A stretch of 64,000 bases of DNA from assembly GCF_016031615.1 (NCBI RefSeq), contig NZ_JACYXC010000002.1, positions 1-64,000 on the forward strand. The letters run 5' to 3'. The notes under the pieces were generated by a model. That model made no database searches and was not told the DNA's origin. It saw nothing but the letters and a program-made list of their open reading frames with translations. The DNA comes from Streptomyces pactum. GTDB lineage: Bacteria; Actinomycetota; Actinomycetes; Streptomycetales; Streptomycetaceae. Below are positions 21,413-29,780 of this stretch, piece by piece. Position numbers and translations under genes: made by a program. Positions within the stretch are counted from its first letter, which is position 1. The number at the start of each line of letters is the position of its first letter.

Positions 21413-23638
21413 TCAGCCGGACTCGGAACGGGCGCCCCCCGCCCCGGAGCCGCTGCCGACGGAGCCCGTCGCGCGGTCCGCCCCGGTGACCGCCCCCGGC
21501 CCGGCACCGGTGCCGCCGCCGGCCGCGGCCCGGTCCCGGCCCGGCCGCCACCAGGCACGGTCGCCCAGCAACGCCATCACCGCGGGCACCAGCACCATCC
21601 GGATCAGCGTGGCGTCGATGATCACCGCCGCGGCGAGCCCGATGCCGATGATCTTGATGAGGGTCTCCGGGACCGACACGAAGCTGAGGAACACACAGGC
21701 CATGATGACCGCCGCCGCCGTGATCACCCCGGCGGTGGAGGAGAGGCCGGCGATCACCGCCCGCCGCGGGTCCCCGGTCTTCCGGTACGACTCCCGGACG
21801 GCGGAGAGCAGGAAGACCTCGTAGTCCATGGAGAGCCCGAACAACACGGCGAACAGCAGCATCGGCACGGCGGACATGATGGGCACCGTCTTGTCCACGC
21901 CGATCAGGTCCAGCCCCCAGCCCCACTGAAACATGGCGGTGATGACCCCGAACGAGACGCCGATGGACAGCAGGGTCATCACGGCGGCCTTGAGCGCGAT
22001 CACCGGTGCCCGGAACATCCCCACCAGCAGCAGCGTGCCCGCGCCGACCACGGCCAGCACCACCCAGGGCAGCCGCTGGCCGACCACGTCCGCCATGTCG
22101 ATCAGCAGCGCGGTGGAGCCGCCCACCAGCGCCTCGCCCCCGGAACCCGCCAGCGCGCGGGGGGCGATGTCGTCCCGGATCCGGTGGACGAGGTCGCTGA
22201 CCTCCTTGTCCTGCGGCGCGTGTTCGGGCACGACGGTCAGCAGGGCCGCCTTCCCGTCCTCGCTGATCTTGGGCGGGGTCGCCACCGCCACCTCGGGGTC
22301 CTTCTTCAGCGCGGCGGTGAGCTTCCCGGCCCGGTCCTCACCACCGTCGGTGACGGTGATGACCAGCGGGGCGTTCCAGCCGGGTCCGAAGTTGTCGGCG
22401 ATCAGGTCGTAGGCCTGACGCTGCGTCAGGTCGGCCGGCTGAATGCCGTCGTCGGGGTTGCCCAGCCGCAGCGAGAACAGCGGCGCGGTGAGGGCCAGCA
22501 GGACCACGGTGGACGAGCAGGCGTACACGATCCGGTTGCGGTACACGTGCTCGCTCCACCGGCCGGCCCGGGTCGCGGCGGCGCTGTGCTCCGCCTCGCC
22601 GGGGGTGGCGGCCGCCCGGCGCGCGGCGCGCAGCCGGGGCAGCGGCAGGGCGTTCACCCGGTGGCCCAGCAGGCCCAGCAGCGCGGGGAGCAGGGTGAGC
22701 GCGGCGACCATCATCACGGCCACGGTGACGGCCCCGGCGATGCCCATGGCGCCGACGAACGGGATCCCGGCGAAGTTCAGCCCGAGGATGGCGACCACGA
22801 CGGTGCCCCCGGCGAACACCACGGCGTGCCCGGCCACCGCGGAGGCGTGCCCGGCCGCCGCGGACGGGCTGTGTCCGTCGGCGAGATCGGCCCGGAACCG
22901 GCTCAGGATGAACAGCGCGTAGTCGATGCCCGCGCCGAGGCCGAGCATCACCGCGATGATCGGGGCGGAGGTCGGGATGTCCATCACCGAGCCGACCAGC
23001 AGGACCAGCGCGGTGCCGGCGACGATGCCGACGCCGGCCACCACCAGCGGCAGCCCCGCGGCGACCAGCGAGCCGAAGGCGATGATGAGCACGATCAGCG
23101 CGGCGCCCAGGCCGACGAGTTCGGCGGCGCTGGTGGTGGGCTCGTTGCCCAGGTCGACCACCATGCCGCGGAACTCCACGTCGAGTCCGGTGGCGCGCAC
23201 CGGCTCGGCGGCGTCATCGAGCCGCTCGTAGTGCGCCTTGTCCAGTTCGCCCAGTTCCTTGTCGTAGGAGACGCTCGTGGTGGCCGCCCGGCCGTTCTCG
23301 CTCGGGAAGGGCCGGTCCACCCCGCTGACGTCCGGCTGATCACGGACCTCGGTCAGCATCCGACGGATCGCGGCGGAGCGTTCGGGGGTGTCCAGCTTCC
23401 CGTCCGGCGCGTGCCACACGATCTGCGAGTCCACCGCGCCGAAGGAGGGGAAGTGGTCCCGCGCCTCGTCCGTGGCCTTCTGCGACTCCACCCCCGGCAC
23501 CCGGAAGTCGTTCACGAAGGTGCCGCCCGCCGCCTGTCCCAGCGCCAGGAGCGCCACTGCCGCCACCAGCCAGGCGGTGATCGTCCGCCAGGGCCGTAAA
23601 GCACACGATCGACCAAGAGTTTCCAGTAGACGTTCCAT
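21413..23638 (-). CDS. MmpL-family RND exporter
   Basis: The protein is 741 aa, a usual length for the family. The start is the ATG at 23638 (MERLLETLGR), just before the first membrane helix (WLVAAVALLALG). Two halves are visible, each with a large extracytoplasmic loop followed by a block of about five helices. The first block contains GLGAGIDYALFILSR and the second GLSMDYEVFLLSAVRE, the paired MmpL signatures whose Asp-Tyr pair belongs to the proton relay. Such pumps in the cytoplasmic membrane move lipids or lipophilic natural products outward by proton antiport. It is transcribed away from the TetR gene with an 82-bp shared control region, so the regulator probably represses it. Export of the polyketide or peptide is an inference from position. 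The C-terminal tail after the last helix is Gly/Ala-rich and low complexity. Confidence 0.92.
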   Translation of the reverse strand: MERLLETLGRSCALRPWRTITAWLVAAVALLALGQAAGGTFVNDFRVPGVESQKATDEARDHFPSFGAVDSQIVWHAPDGKLDTPERSAAIRRMLTEVRDQPDVSGVDRPFPSENGRAATTSVSYDKELGELDKAHYERLDDAAEPVRATGLDVEFRGMVVDLGNEPTTSAAELVGLGAALIVLIIAFGSLVAAGLPLVVAGVGIVAGTALVLLVGSVMDIPTSAPIIAVMLGLGAGIDYALFILSRFRADLADGHSPSAAAGHASAVAGHAVVFAGGTVVVAILGLNFAGIPFVGAMGIAGAVTVAVMMVAALTLLPALLGLLGHRVNALPLPRLRAARRAAATPGEAEHSAAATRAGRWSEHVYRNRIVYACSSTVVLLALTAPLFSLRLGNPDDGIQPADLTQRQAYDLIADNFGPGWNAPLVITVTDGGEDRAGKLTAALKKDPEVAVATPPKISEDGKAALLTVVPEHAPQDKEVSDLVHRIRDDIAPRALAGSGGEALVGGSTALLIDMADVVGQRLPWVVLAVVGAGTLLLVGMFRAPVIALKAAVMTLLSIGVSFGVITAMFQWGWGLDLIGVDKTVPIMSAVPMLLFAVLFGLSMDYEVFLLSAVRESYRKTGDPRRAVIAGLSSTAGVITAAAVIMACVFLSFVSVPETLIKIIGIGLAAAVIIDATLIRMVLVPAVMALLGDRAWWRPGRDRAAAGGGTGAGPGAVTGADRATGSVGSGSGAGGARSESG

Positions 23639-23720
23639 GTTTTGATAAAAGCCCAGCCCGGAGAAAACTTCAAGCGATGCAAAAATGCATGGCGTGCGAG
23701 AATTGGGGTAGGGTGTCACC
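23639..23720. promoter_or_regulatory. Divergent promoter/operator between the MmpL and tetR genes
   Basis: An 82-bp gap, clearly more AT-rich than its surroundings. It holds the inverted repeat ATGCA-AAAA-TGCAT at 23677-23690, a reasonable candidate operator for the adjacent TetR protein. I cannot place -10/-35 boxes with confidence. Confidence 0.55.
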
Positions 23721-24449
23721 ATGATCGACTCGACGGGTTCGCCCGCGGCCGTCACCGGGTCCCCGCCCGGGGACGACGGGCCGCGGCCGATGGGGCTGCG
23801 GGAGCGCAAGAAGCAGCGCACCCGGCGCGCGCTCATCGACGCCGCCGTGCGCCTGGTGGCGGAGCGCGGGTACGAGGAGACCACGGTCGCCGAGATCGCG
23901 GCCGCGGCGGACGTCTCGACGCGTACCTTCTTCAGCTACTTCCCGGGCAAGGAGGACGTACTCTTCGCCGACAGCCAGGAGCGCGTCGACGCCCTGGTGC
24001 GCGCGGTGGGCGGGCGTCGGCCGGGCGAGACCGTGGCCCAGCTGCTGCTGCGGGCGCTGCGGACCTCGGTGGTGTCACCGGACGCGGCCGCGGACCTGAC
24101 CGGGGAGCTCCCCTCGCTGCGGGTGCGGCTCATCCTCGCCTCGCCGGCCCTGCGGGCGCGTGCCCTGCACTGGCTGTTCGAGGCCCAGCGCCAGCTGACC
24201 GGCGCACTGCTGGCGGCCTGCGGTGACGAGATCGACGAGGCGGAGGCGTCCGCCGCGGTCGGTGCGCTGGCCGGCGCCCTGATCAACACGGCGCTCGTCC
24301 GCCTGGCCCGGGGGGCGACCGCCGACGAGCTGCGGACGGCGCTCGACCGCGCGGCCACCGTGGCGCTGGGCGGCCTGGCCGGCCTCGGCGCCGGGGCGGC
24401 GTCCGCCCCGCCACCGGAATCCGGCGACCGGGTCGGCCGCGCGCCCTGA
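23721..24449 (+). CDS. TetR-family transcriptional regulator
   Basis: The protein is 242 aa. The ATG at 23721 follows a G-rich ribosome site. After a flexible tail of about 22 residues, the N-terminal DNA-binding domain is clear: RERKKQRTRRALIDAA, then the helix-turn-helix VAEIAAAADVSTRTFFSYF and the KEDVLF motif, the standard TetR arrangement. The C-terminal ligand-binding half is Ala/Leu-rich and gives no ligand clue. It is divergent from the MmpL pump, the usual layout for a local repressor released by the exported compound. It could also act on the P450/isocyanide synthase pair, which starts 760 bp downstream on the same strand; that is a guess. The stop is followed by a long gap, so it is probably monocistronic. 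Confidence 0.93.
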   Translation: MIDSTGSPAAVTGSPPGDDGPRPMGLRERKKQRTRRALIDAAVRLVAERGYEETTVAEIAAAADVSTRTFFSYFPGKEDVLFADSQERVDALVRAVGGRRPGETVAQLLLRALRTSVVSPDAAADLTGELPSLRVRLILASPALRARALHWLFEAQRQLTGALLAACGDEIDEAEASAAVGALAGALINTALVRLARGATADELRTALDRAATVALGGLAGLGAGAASAPPPESGDRVGRAP

Positions 24450-25209
24450 AACACCCTCACCCGGCCGGTGGGTGGTCACCTCACCAGGCCGGCGGGTCCG
24501 GCGCCGCGCCGCCCCCCACCGCCCGGCCGGGCCCCACGCCGTCCTCGCGAGCCTCCCCCTGTGGCAGGCGTTCCTGCTTCCGGCGCGCCGCGCCGGCGCG
24601 CTCCTGTCGTACCGGTGCGACGTGTGACCGCCCGTCGACCGGTGTGCCCAACGAGGCCGTGGCGCACGCACGTTGAGGTGGTATCGGGGCGGGCGGGGGA
24701 GGGGGAGCACCCCGCACCGACGGACCAGAATCACCCGATCGAGTGACGGGGTGGCGGCTCCCGGCGGTGACCGGAGCCGGTGCCGGCCCACCGCACCGCT
24801 CCGGCCGCCGCATCCGCCCGGCCCGGTGAACGCGCGCCCGGGCGGGGCCGCACCCCGGCGCGGCGGCGGTGGACCCGCCGGGGACGGTGGCGCGTCCGCC
24901 GAGGACGGTGGCGGCCCGTCGGTCCGGTGACGGTCCGTCGGTCCGGTGACCGGTCCGCCGTCGCGGTGGCCCCTGCCGGGCCCCGGACCCCGCGGCCCGG
25001 TGGCGGATCCGGGGCGGGGGCGGCGTACGTGCCGGGACGGTGCCGGACGCCGCCCGACGTCCGCACCGCCCGCCCGGCAGCCGCGGGAACCCAGGACGGC
25101 GGAAGCCGCCGCGGGAACTGAGGACGGCGGGAACCCGGCCCGGGTCCGCCGCGACTTCTGGTGCGTCACATCACCCGGCGAGTCCCGCCGACGCCCGAGG
25201 AGACACAGC
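24450..25209. other. 760-bp intergenic region upstream of the P450
   Basis: No convincing gene on either strand; open frames here lack coding-like third-position bias. A direct repeat CCGTCGGTCCGGTGAC occurs at 24916-24931 and 24935-24950. The sequence TCACCCGATCGAGTGA near 24732-24747 is weakly palindromic. The promoter of the P450/isocyanide synthase pair probably lies here, but I cannot place it. Confidence 0.6.
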
Positions 25210-26457
25210 ATGTCCCTGCCCGAGCCGGTCCCGCTCCTCGGTCGCGCGTACAAGCGCGACCCCTACCCGTTGTACGAGCGGCTGCGGGCCGCCGGCCCGG
25301 TGCACCGGGTGCGCTTCCCCAGCGGCGTCGACGCCTGGCTGGTCACCGGCCACCAGGCCGCCCTGGAGACCCTGTCCGATCCCCGGCTCGGCAAGAACCA
25401 CGACCTGGGCAACGACCGCTGGCGGGCCCGCGCCTCGATCATGCCCGAGCCCCAGCACTCCCGGCTCCAGGTCCATCTGCTGCACCAGGACCCGCCCCGG
25501 CACACCCGGCTGCGCCGCCTGGTCACCGACGCCTTCGCGCCCCGCCGGGTGGCGGCGCTGCGCCCCCGCTTCCAGCGGATCGCGGACGCGCTGGTGGACG
25601 GGATGCCACCGGCCGGGGACGCCCACCCCGTGGACCTGGTCCGCTGCTTCGCCGCCCGGTTCCCCTTCCTGGTGCTCGCCGAGGTCATCGGCCTGCCGCC
25701 CCACCTGGCCGCGCGGTTCCGGCGGGAGTGGGGCAAGGTGGTGCAGCCGGTCGGCCCGCGCGACCCCGGACGGGCCGCCTACGAGGCCCTCCTGCACGGC
25801 CTGGAGGGCTACATCGCCGAGGTGGTCGCGGCCAGGCGGACCGGGCCCGCCGACGATCTGCTCGGCCGGCTGGTGGCCGGCTGCGACACCGGCGAGCTGA
25901 CCGCCGCGGAACGGGACTCCATGATCTTCCAGTTGCTGGTGGCCGGCCAGGAACCGGTCACCAACCAGATCACCACCGCACTGCTGGCCCTCTTCCGGAA
26001 TCCCGGGGCGGTGGCCCGACTGCGCGCCGAACCGGCGCTGCGGCCGCGGGCGGTGGAGGAACTCCTCCGCCACGACGCCGCCTTCGAACTCACCACCTGG
26101 CGCTTCCTCGCCGAGGACGGCGAGTTGCACGGCACCCGGGTGCCGGCCGGCGACTCGGTGATCGTCTCGCTGTGCGCGGCCAACCGCGACCCCGAGCGCT
26201 TCGCCGCGCCCGACGCCCTCGACCTGGACCGGGCGGTCAACCCGCACCTCGCCTTCGGGCACGGCGTCCACTACTGCCCCGGTGCCGCCCTGGCGCGCAT
26301 CGAACTCCAGATCGCCCTGGGCACCCTGCTCGACCGGCTGCCCGGGCTGCGGCTCGCGGTGCCGGCCGAGCGGATCGAGTGGATCCCCGCCGTCCTGGCG
26401 CGCGGCACCGACCACCTTCCGGTCCACTACGGGCGCACGGCGGCCGCCCGTGGCTGA
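25210..26457 (+). CDS. Cytochrome P450 paired with an isocyanide synthase
   Basis: The protein is 415 aa, normal for a soluble bacterial P450. The ATG at 25210 has GAGGAG about 8 bases upstream; earlier in-frame starts have no ribosome site. Family motifs are ExxR (E284-R287, EELLR), the haem loop FGHGVHYCPG with ligand Cys356, and an oxygen-binding I-helix reading AGQEPVTNQ, with Glu248 followed by Pro where most P450s have Thr. Variants with EP at this position occur in other biosynthetic P450s, so it need not be inactive. The stop codon overlaps the GTG of the next gene (GTGGCTGA), so the two are translationally coupled and probably act on one substrate. The known parallel is yeast DIT2/DIT1, a P450 paired with an isocyanide synthase-like enzyme. 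The substrate here is unknown. Confidence 0.93.
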   Translation: MSLPEPVPLLGRAYKRDPYPLYERLRAAGPVHRVRFPSGVDAWLVTGHQAALETLSDPRLGKNHDLGNDRWRARASIMPEPQHSRLQVHLLHQDPPRHTRLRRLVTDAFAPRRVAALRPRFQRIADALVDGMPPAGDAHPVDLVRCFAARFPFLVLAEVIGLPPHLAARFRREWGKVVQPVGPRDPGRAAYEALLHGLEGYIAEVVAARRTGPADDLLGRLVAGCDTGELTAAERDSMIFQLLVAGQEPVTNQITTALLALFRNPGAVARLRAEPALRPRAVEELLRHDAAFELTTWRFLAEDGELHGTRVPAGDSVIVSLCAANRDPERFAAPDALDLDRAVNPHLAFGHGVHYCPGAALARIELQIALGTLLDRLPGLRLAVPAERIEWIPAVLARGTDHLPVHYGRTAAARG

Positions 26458-27614
26458 CGCGACGACCCGTCCCGCGGGAGCAACCCAGGTGCGGTGGGGC
26501 ACGGCACGGGCCGGGGCGCGCCCCGGGGACCACACCGGACGCGGACCCCGCCGGGCGCCGCGGGCGGCGGCCGAGGCGGAGGTGGCCCGGATCAGCGCCC
26601 GGGTGCTCGCCCTGCTGCTGCCCCACCGCCGGGCGGCCGACCCCGGCCCGCCCCCCGGCCGGCGGTACGGAGGACGGGCGAGGCGGCACGCCGGTACGCC
26701 CCCGCGCCACCACGCCGGACCCGCGGCCGGGCGCGGCGCGGGCCGGGACCGGGACCGGCGCGGCCCGGGCCGAGGCCGGCGCGGCGGACCCGGGCTTCGC
26801 GCCGCAGCGCACCCGGATAGCCGAGTTCGTCCGCGCTGGAGAACCGATTCTGCTCACCCTGCCGGGCTTCCCCTGCAAATCCCCCAACCCGGCCAAGGTG
26901 CTGGGCCACCTCCCCGACGAAGGGGAGCGGCTCTCCCTCGCCTTCCTGGACCGGCTCTGCGCCGGCATCGGCGAGGTGTACCCGCCCGGAGCCACCTTGC
27001 TGATCTGTTCCGACGGGCACGTCTTCGGCGACCTCATCGGGGTGCCCGACGCGCACATCGACGCCTACGGCGACGCCCTGCGCGACATGATCGTCCGGGA
27101 GCGCCTCACCCATCTGGACACCTTCGACCTGCGGGACGTCCACGGCGACCTGCGGCACGCGGAGATGCGCGCCCGCGTCCTGGCCGCCCACGCCCCGGAC
27201 GTCGAAACGCTGCGCGCCGAGGTCCGCACGGACCCGGACACCCTGCGGCTGTACCGGGGCATCACCCGCTTCCTGGTCGAGGACGCCGCCGGCCACCGGG
27301 GCACCCGCTCCGCCCTCCAGCGGGAATGCCGCGCACGGGCCTACGGCGTCATGGCCCGCAGCCGCGCCTGGGGCGACCTGATCGCCGAGCACCGGCCGCG
27401 CTCGGTCCGGCTCTCCATCCACCCGCAGCCGCGGGGCTCGGCGAAGTTCGGACTGCGGCTGCTCGACGCCGACGACGTCTGGGTCACCCCCTGGCACTCC
27501 GTGGTGCTGCGCCGCGCCGACGGCAGTCCCCGTCTGCTGCGGCGGGCCGAGGCGGAGCGGCTCGGCCGGCTGGTGCTGCGGGACGGCCGCCCCAGCCACT
27601 TCCAGCAGGAGTGA
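26450..27614 (+). CDS. Isocyanide (isonitrile) synthase, PvcA/DIT1 family, with apparent frameshift
   Basis: Family members convert an amino acid, usually Tyr or Trp, to its isonitrile using ribulose-5-phosphate. The conserved body reads LPGFPCKSPNPAKVLG, LPDEGERLSL, ICSDGHVFGDLIGVPD, RLSIHPQ and VTPWHSVV, all typical of the family, ending at the TGA at 27612. That frame has no usable start for hundreds of bases upstream. The expected N-terminus, with the helix ARISARVLALLLPHRR, is in the neighbouring frame from the GTG at 26450, which overlaps the P450 stop. The frames join if one base of the six-C run at 26651-26656 is removed, giving 387 aa. The break may be a sequencing error, a natural null allele or slippage. 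No PvcB-type iron/2-oxoglutarate oxygenase was seen; the coupled P450 may take that place. Confidence 0.85.
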
Positions 27615-27666
27615 CCGCCCCGCCACGGCCCCACCGCCGCCCGGCCCGGCCGGGCAGCGCCGCCCC

Positions 27667-27819
27667 GTCACCCCTGGCCCGTCACCCCTGGCCCGTCACC
27701 CTGGCCCGTCACCCCTGGCCCGTCACCCCTGGCCCGTCACCCCTGGCCCGTCACCCCTGGCCCGTCACCCCTGGCCCGTCACCCCTGGCCCGTCACCCCT
27801 GGCCCGTCATCCCGGGCCC
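27667..27819. repeat. Eleven 14-bp tandem repeats
   Basis: The unit GTCACCCCTGGCCC begins at 27667, 27681, 27695, 27708, 27722, 27736, 27750, 27764, 27778, 27792 and 27806. The third unit is one C short (13 bp), and the last is degenerate (GTCATCCCGGGCCC). The array fills most of the gap between the isocyanide synthase and the convergent ABC ATPase, and its last unit supplies the ATPase stop codon. There are no spacers, so it is not CRISPR. Confidence 0.95.
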
Positions 27820-28640
27820 GTCGGCGTGCCGGTCAGCTCAGGGCCGTCGCCGTCGCGGTCGCCGCGGACGGTGGCCCGGTGGTCGAAGGCGATCAGCGGA
27901 TCGCCGGTGAGCGGGTGCCGCACCACCGCCGCCCGCACCCCGAAGACCTCGGCGAGCAGGTCCGCGGTCAGCACCTCCCGGGGGGTGCCGGAGGCGACCA
28001 CCGCGCCGTCGTGCAGCACATGGAGCCGGTCGCAGACCGAGGCCGCCGCGTTGAGGTCGTGCAGCGCCAGCAGGGTGGTGCGGCGCTGCCGGCGCAGCAG
28101 GGTCAGCAACTCCACCTGGTGCCGCACGTCGAGGTGGTTCGTGGGCTCGTCCAGGACCAGGACGTCGGGCGCCTGGGCCAGGGCCCGGGCCAGCAGGACC
28201 CGCTGCCGCTCGCCGCCGGAGAGCGCGGAGAACCGCCGCCACCGGTGGGACCCCGCCATGCCGACCTGCTCCAGGGCCCGGCCGACCACCTCCCGGTCGG
28301 TGTCGTCGTCGGCGGCGAAGGCCCGTTTGTAGGGCGTGCGCCCCATCGCCACCACCTCACGGACCGTCAGCTCGAAGTCGCTGCCCCGCTCCTGCGGCAG
28401 CGCGGCGATCCGCCGGGCCGACTCCACCGGGGACAGCGCCCGCAGATCCGTGCCGCCGACCAGCACCCGGCCGGCGCGCGGGGCCAGGTGCCGGTACACG
28501 GTACGGAGCACCGTGGACTTCCCGCTGCCGTTGGGACCGACCAGGCCCGCGATCTCCCCCTCCTCGGCGATCAGGTCCACCCCGCTCACCACGGTCCGCC
28601 CCGACAGGGCCACCGCCAGGTCCTCCACCGCGATCCTCAT
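27807..28640 (-). CDS. ABC transporter ATPase, FecE/siderophore-cobalamin import type
   Basis: The protein is 277 aa, typical for this class. The ATG at 28640 overlaps the permease stop (ATGA). Motifs in order: Walker A GPNGSGKST, Q-loop AALPQERGSDFELTVREVV, signature LSGGERQR, Walker B VLVLDEPTNHLD, and the switch His in LLALHDLNAA. The spacing and the TNHLD form match ATPases of iron-siderophore, haem and cobalamin importers. As the last gene of a three-gene - strand operon (binding protein, permease, ATPase), it powers uptake across the cytoplasmic membrane. The final residues lie in a 14-bp tandem repeat, so the C-terminus may be recently altered. The ligand cannot be read from the sequence. 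Confidence 0.93.
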   Translation of the reverse strand: MRIAVEDLAVALSGRTVVSGVDLIAEEGEIAGLVGPNGSGKSTVLRTVYRHLAPRAGRVLVGGTDLRALSPVESARRIAALPQERGSDFELTVREVVAMGRTPYKRAFAADDDTDREVVGRALEQVGMAGSHRWRRFSALSGGERQRVLLARALAQAPDVLVLDEPTNHLDVRHQVELLTLLRRQRRTTLLALHDLNAAASVCDRLHVLHDGAVVASGTPREVLTADLLAEVFGVRAAVVRHPLTGDPLIAFDHRATVRGDRDGDGPELTGTPTGPG

Positions 28641-29780
28641 GGCCGCTCCAGTCGCCGGTCGAGCAGATACAGCAGGGCGGGCGCGCCGATCAGCGAGGTG
28701 ACCACGCCCACCGGCAACTCCTGGTCGGGGAGCACGGTGCGGGCCGCCAGGTCCACCACCACCAGCAGCACCGCGCCGGCGAGCGCGGAGAGCGGCAGCA
28801 GCCGGCGCAGATCGCCACCGGCGACGAGCCGGCACGCGTGCGGCACCATCAGCCCCACGAAGCCGATCGCCCCGGAGACCGACACCAGCACCCCGGTCAG
28901 CACACTGGTGACCACGAACAGCTCCCGGCGCAGCCCGGCCACCCGGACGCCCAGCGCGGCCGCCGTCTCGTCGCCCATCTGCAGGGCGTTCAGCGCCCGC
29001 GCCCGGGCCTGCAGCGCGACCAGCCCCGCCGCCACCGTGACGGCGGGCACCGGCAGCGTCTCCCACCGCGCCCCGCCGAGCGAACCCATCAGCCAGAACA
29101 GCACCCCCTGGGTCTGCTGCTCGTCACCGGCCCGGAGCACCAGGTAGCTGGTGAATCCGGAGAGGAACTGGCCGACGCCCACCCCCGCCAGCACCAGCCG
29201 CAGCGACGAGAAACCGCCGCCGCGCCGGGCCACCGCCCACACCAGGGCGATCTTTTTCTGCTCCCCCGGGAACCCCGCCGAGGTCCGCCCCAGCCCCCGC
29301 GCGCCGCCCCCGCCCGCCCCGAGCACGATGGCCGCCACCGCGCCCAGCGAGGCCCCGGAGGAGACACCGAGCAGATACGGGTCGGCCAGCGGGTTGCGGA
29401 CCAGCGCCTGCACCGCGGTGCCGACCAGTCCGAGCCCGGCGCCGACCACCGCGGCCAGCAGCGCGCGCGGCAGCCGCAGCTGCCACACGATCAGGTCCGA
29501 GGTGCCGGGCACCGGTTCGCCCCCGGTGACCCCGCGCACGACGGCCGACCACACCTGGGACAGCGGTACGTCGGTGGAGCCCAGCGCGACGGCGGCGGTC
29601 AGCGCCGCCAGCAGCGCCGCGCCGAGGACGGAGCCGACCAGCCCGGCGCGCGGCCCGGGCCCCCGCCGCCCCGCTCGTACCGGCCGCCCCCGGCCCCCGC
29701 GCGCGGTACGGCGCCCCCGGCCCGTCCGCCGCCCGGCCGTCCGCGGCGGGGGCGCCGGTGTCCTTGGTGAGGCCGCCCAT
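28637..29780 (-). CDS. FecCD-type ABC importer permease, apparent frameshift near the N-terminus
   Basis: The body (NPLADPYLLGVSSGASLGAV, LAGVGVGQFLSG, ALGVRV, GAIGFVGLMVPHACR, LPVGVVTSLIGAP) is a textbook FecCD/BtuC permease with many membrane helices. In its frame the first start codon is a GTG at 29554, which would remove the first helix. That helix (GLVGSVLGAALLAALTAAVALG) is encoded upstream in the same frame but has no start there. A natural start, the ATG at 29780 overlapping the binding-protein stop (TGATG), is in another frame. Removing one base from the C run at 29660-29664 joins them into 380 aa, a normal length. One region (GFPGEQKKIALVW), where a membrane helix is expected, is unusually polar. 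The gene is either sequence-damaged or broken in this strain. Confidence 0.85.

Noticed and set aside
24946..25209. Upstream extension of the P450 frame
   Set aside because: The extension is low complexity and lacks a ribosome site; the ATG at 25210 has GAGGAG and matches the usual P450 N-terminus.
27667..27819. Possible CRISPR array
   Set aside because: The 14-bp units are directly adjacent with no spacers and no cas genes nearby.
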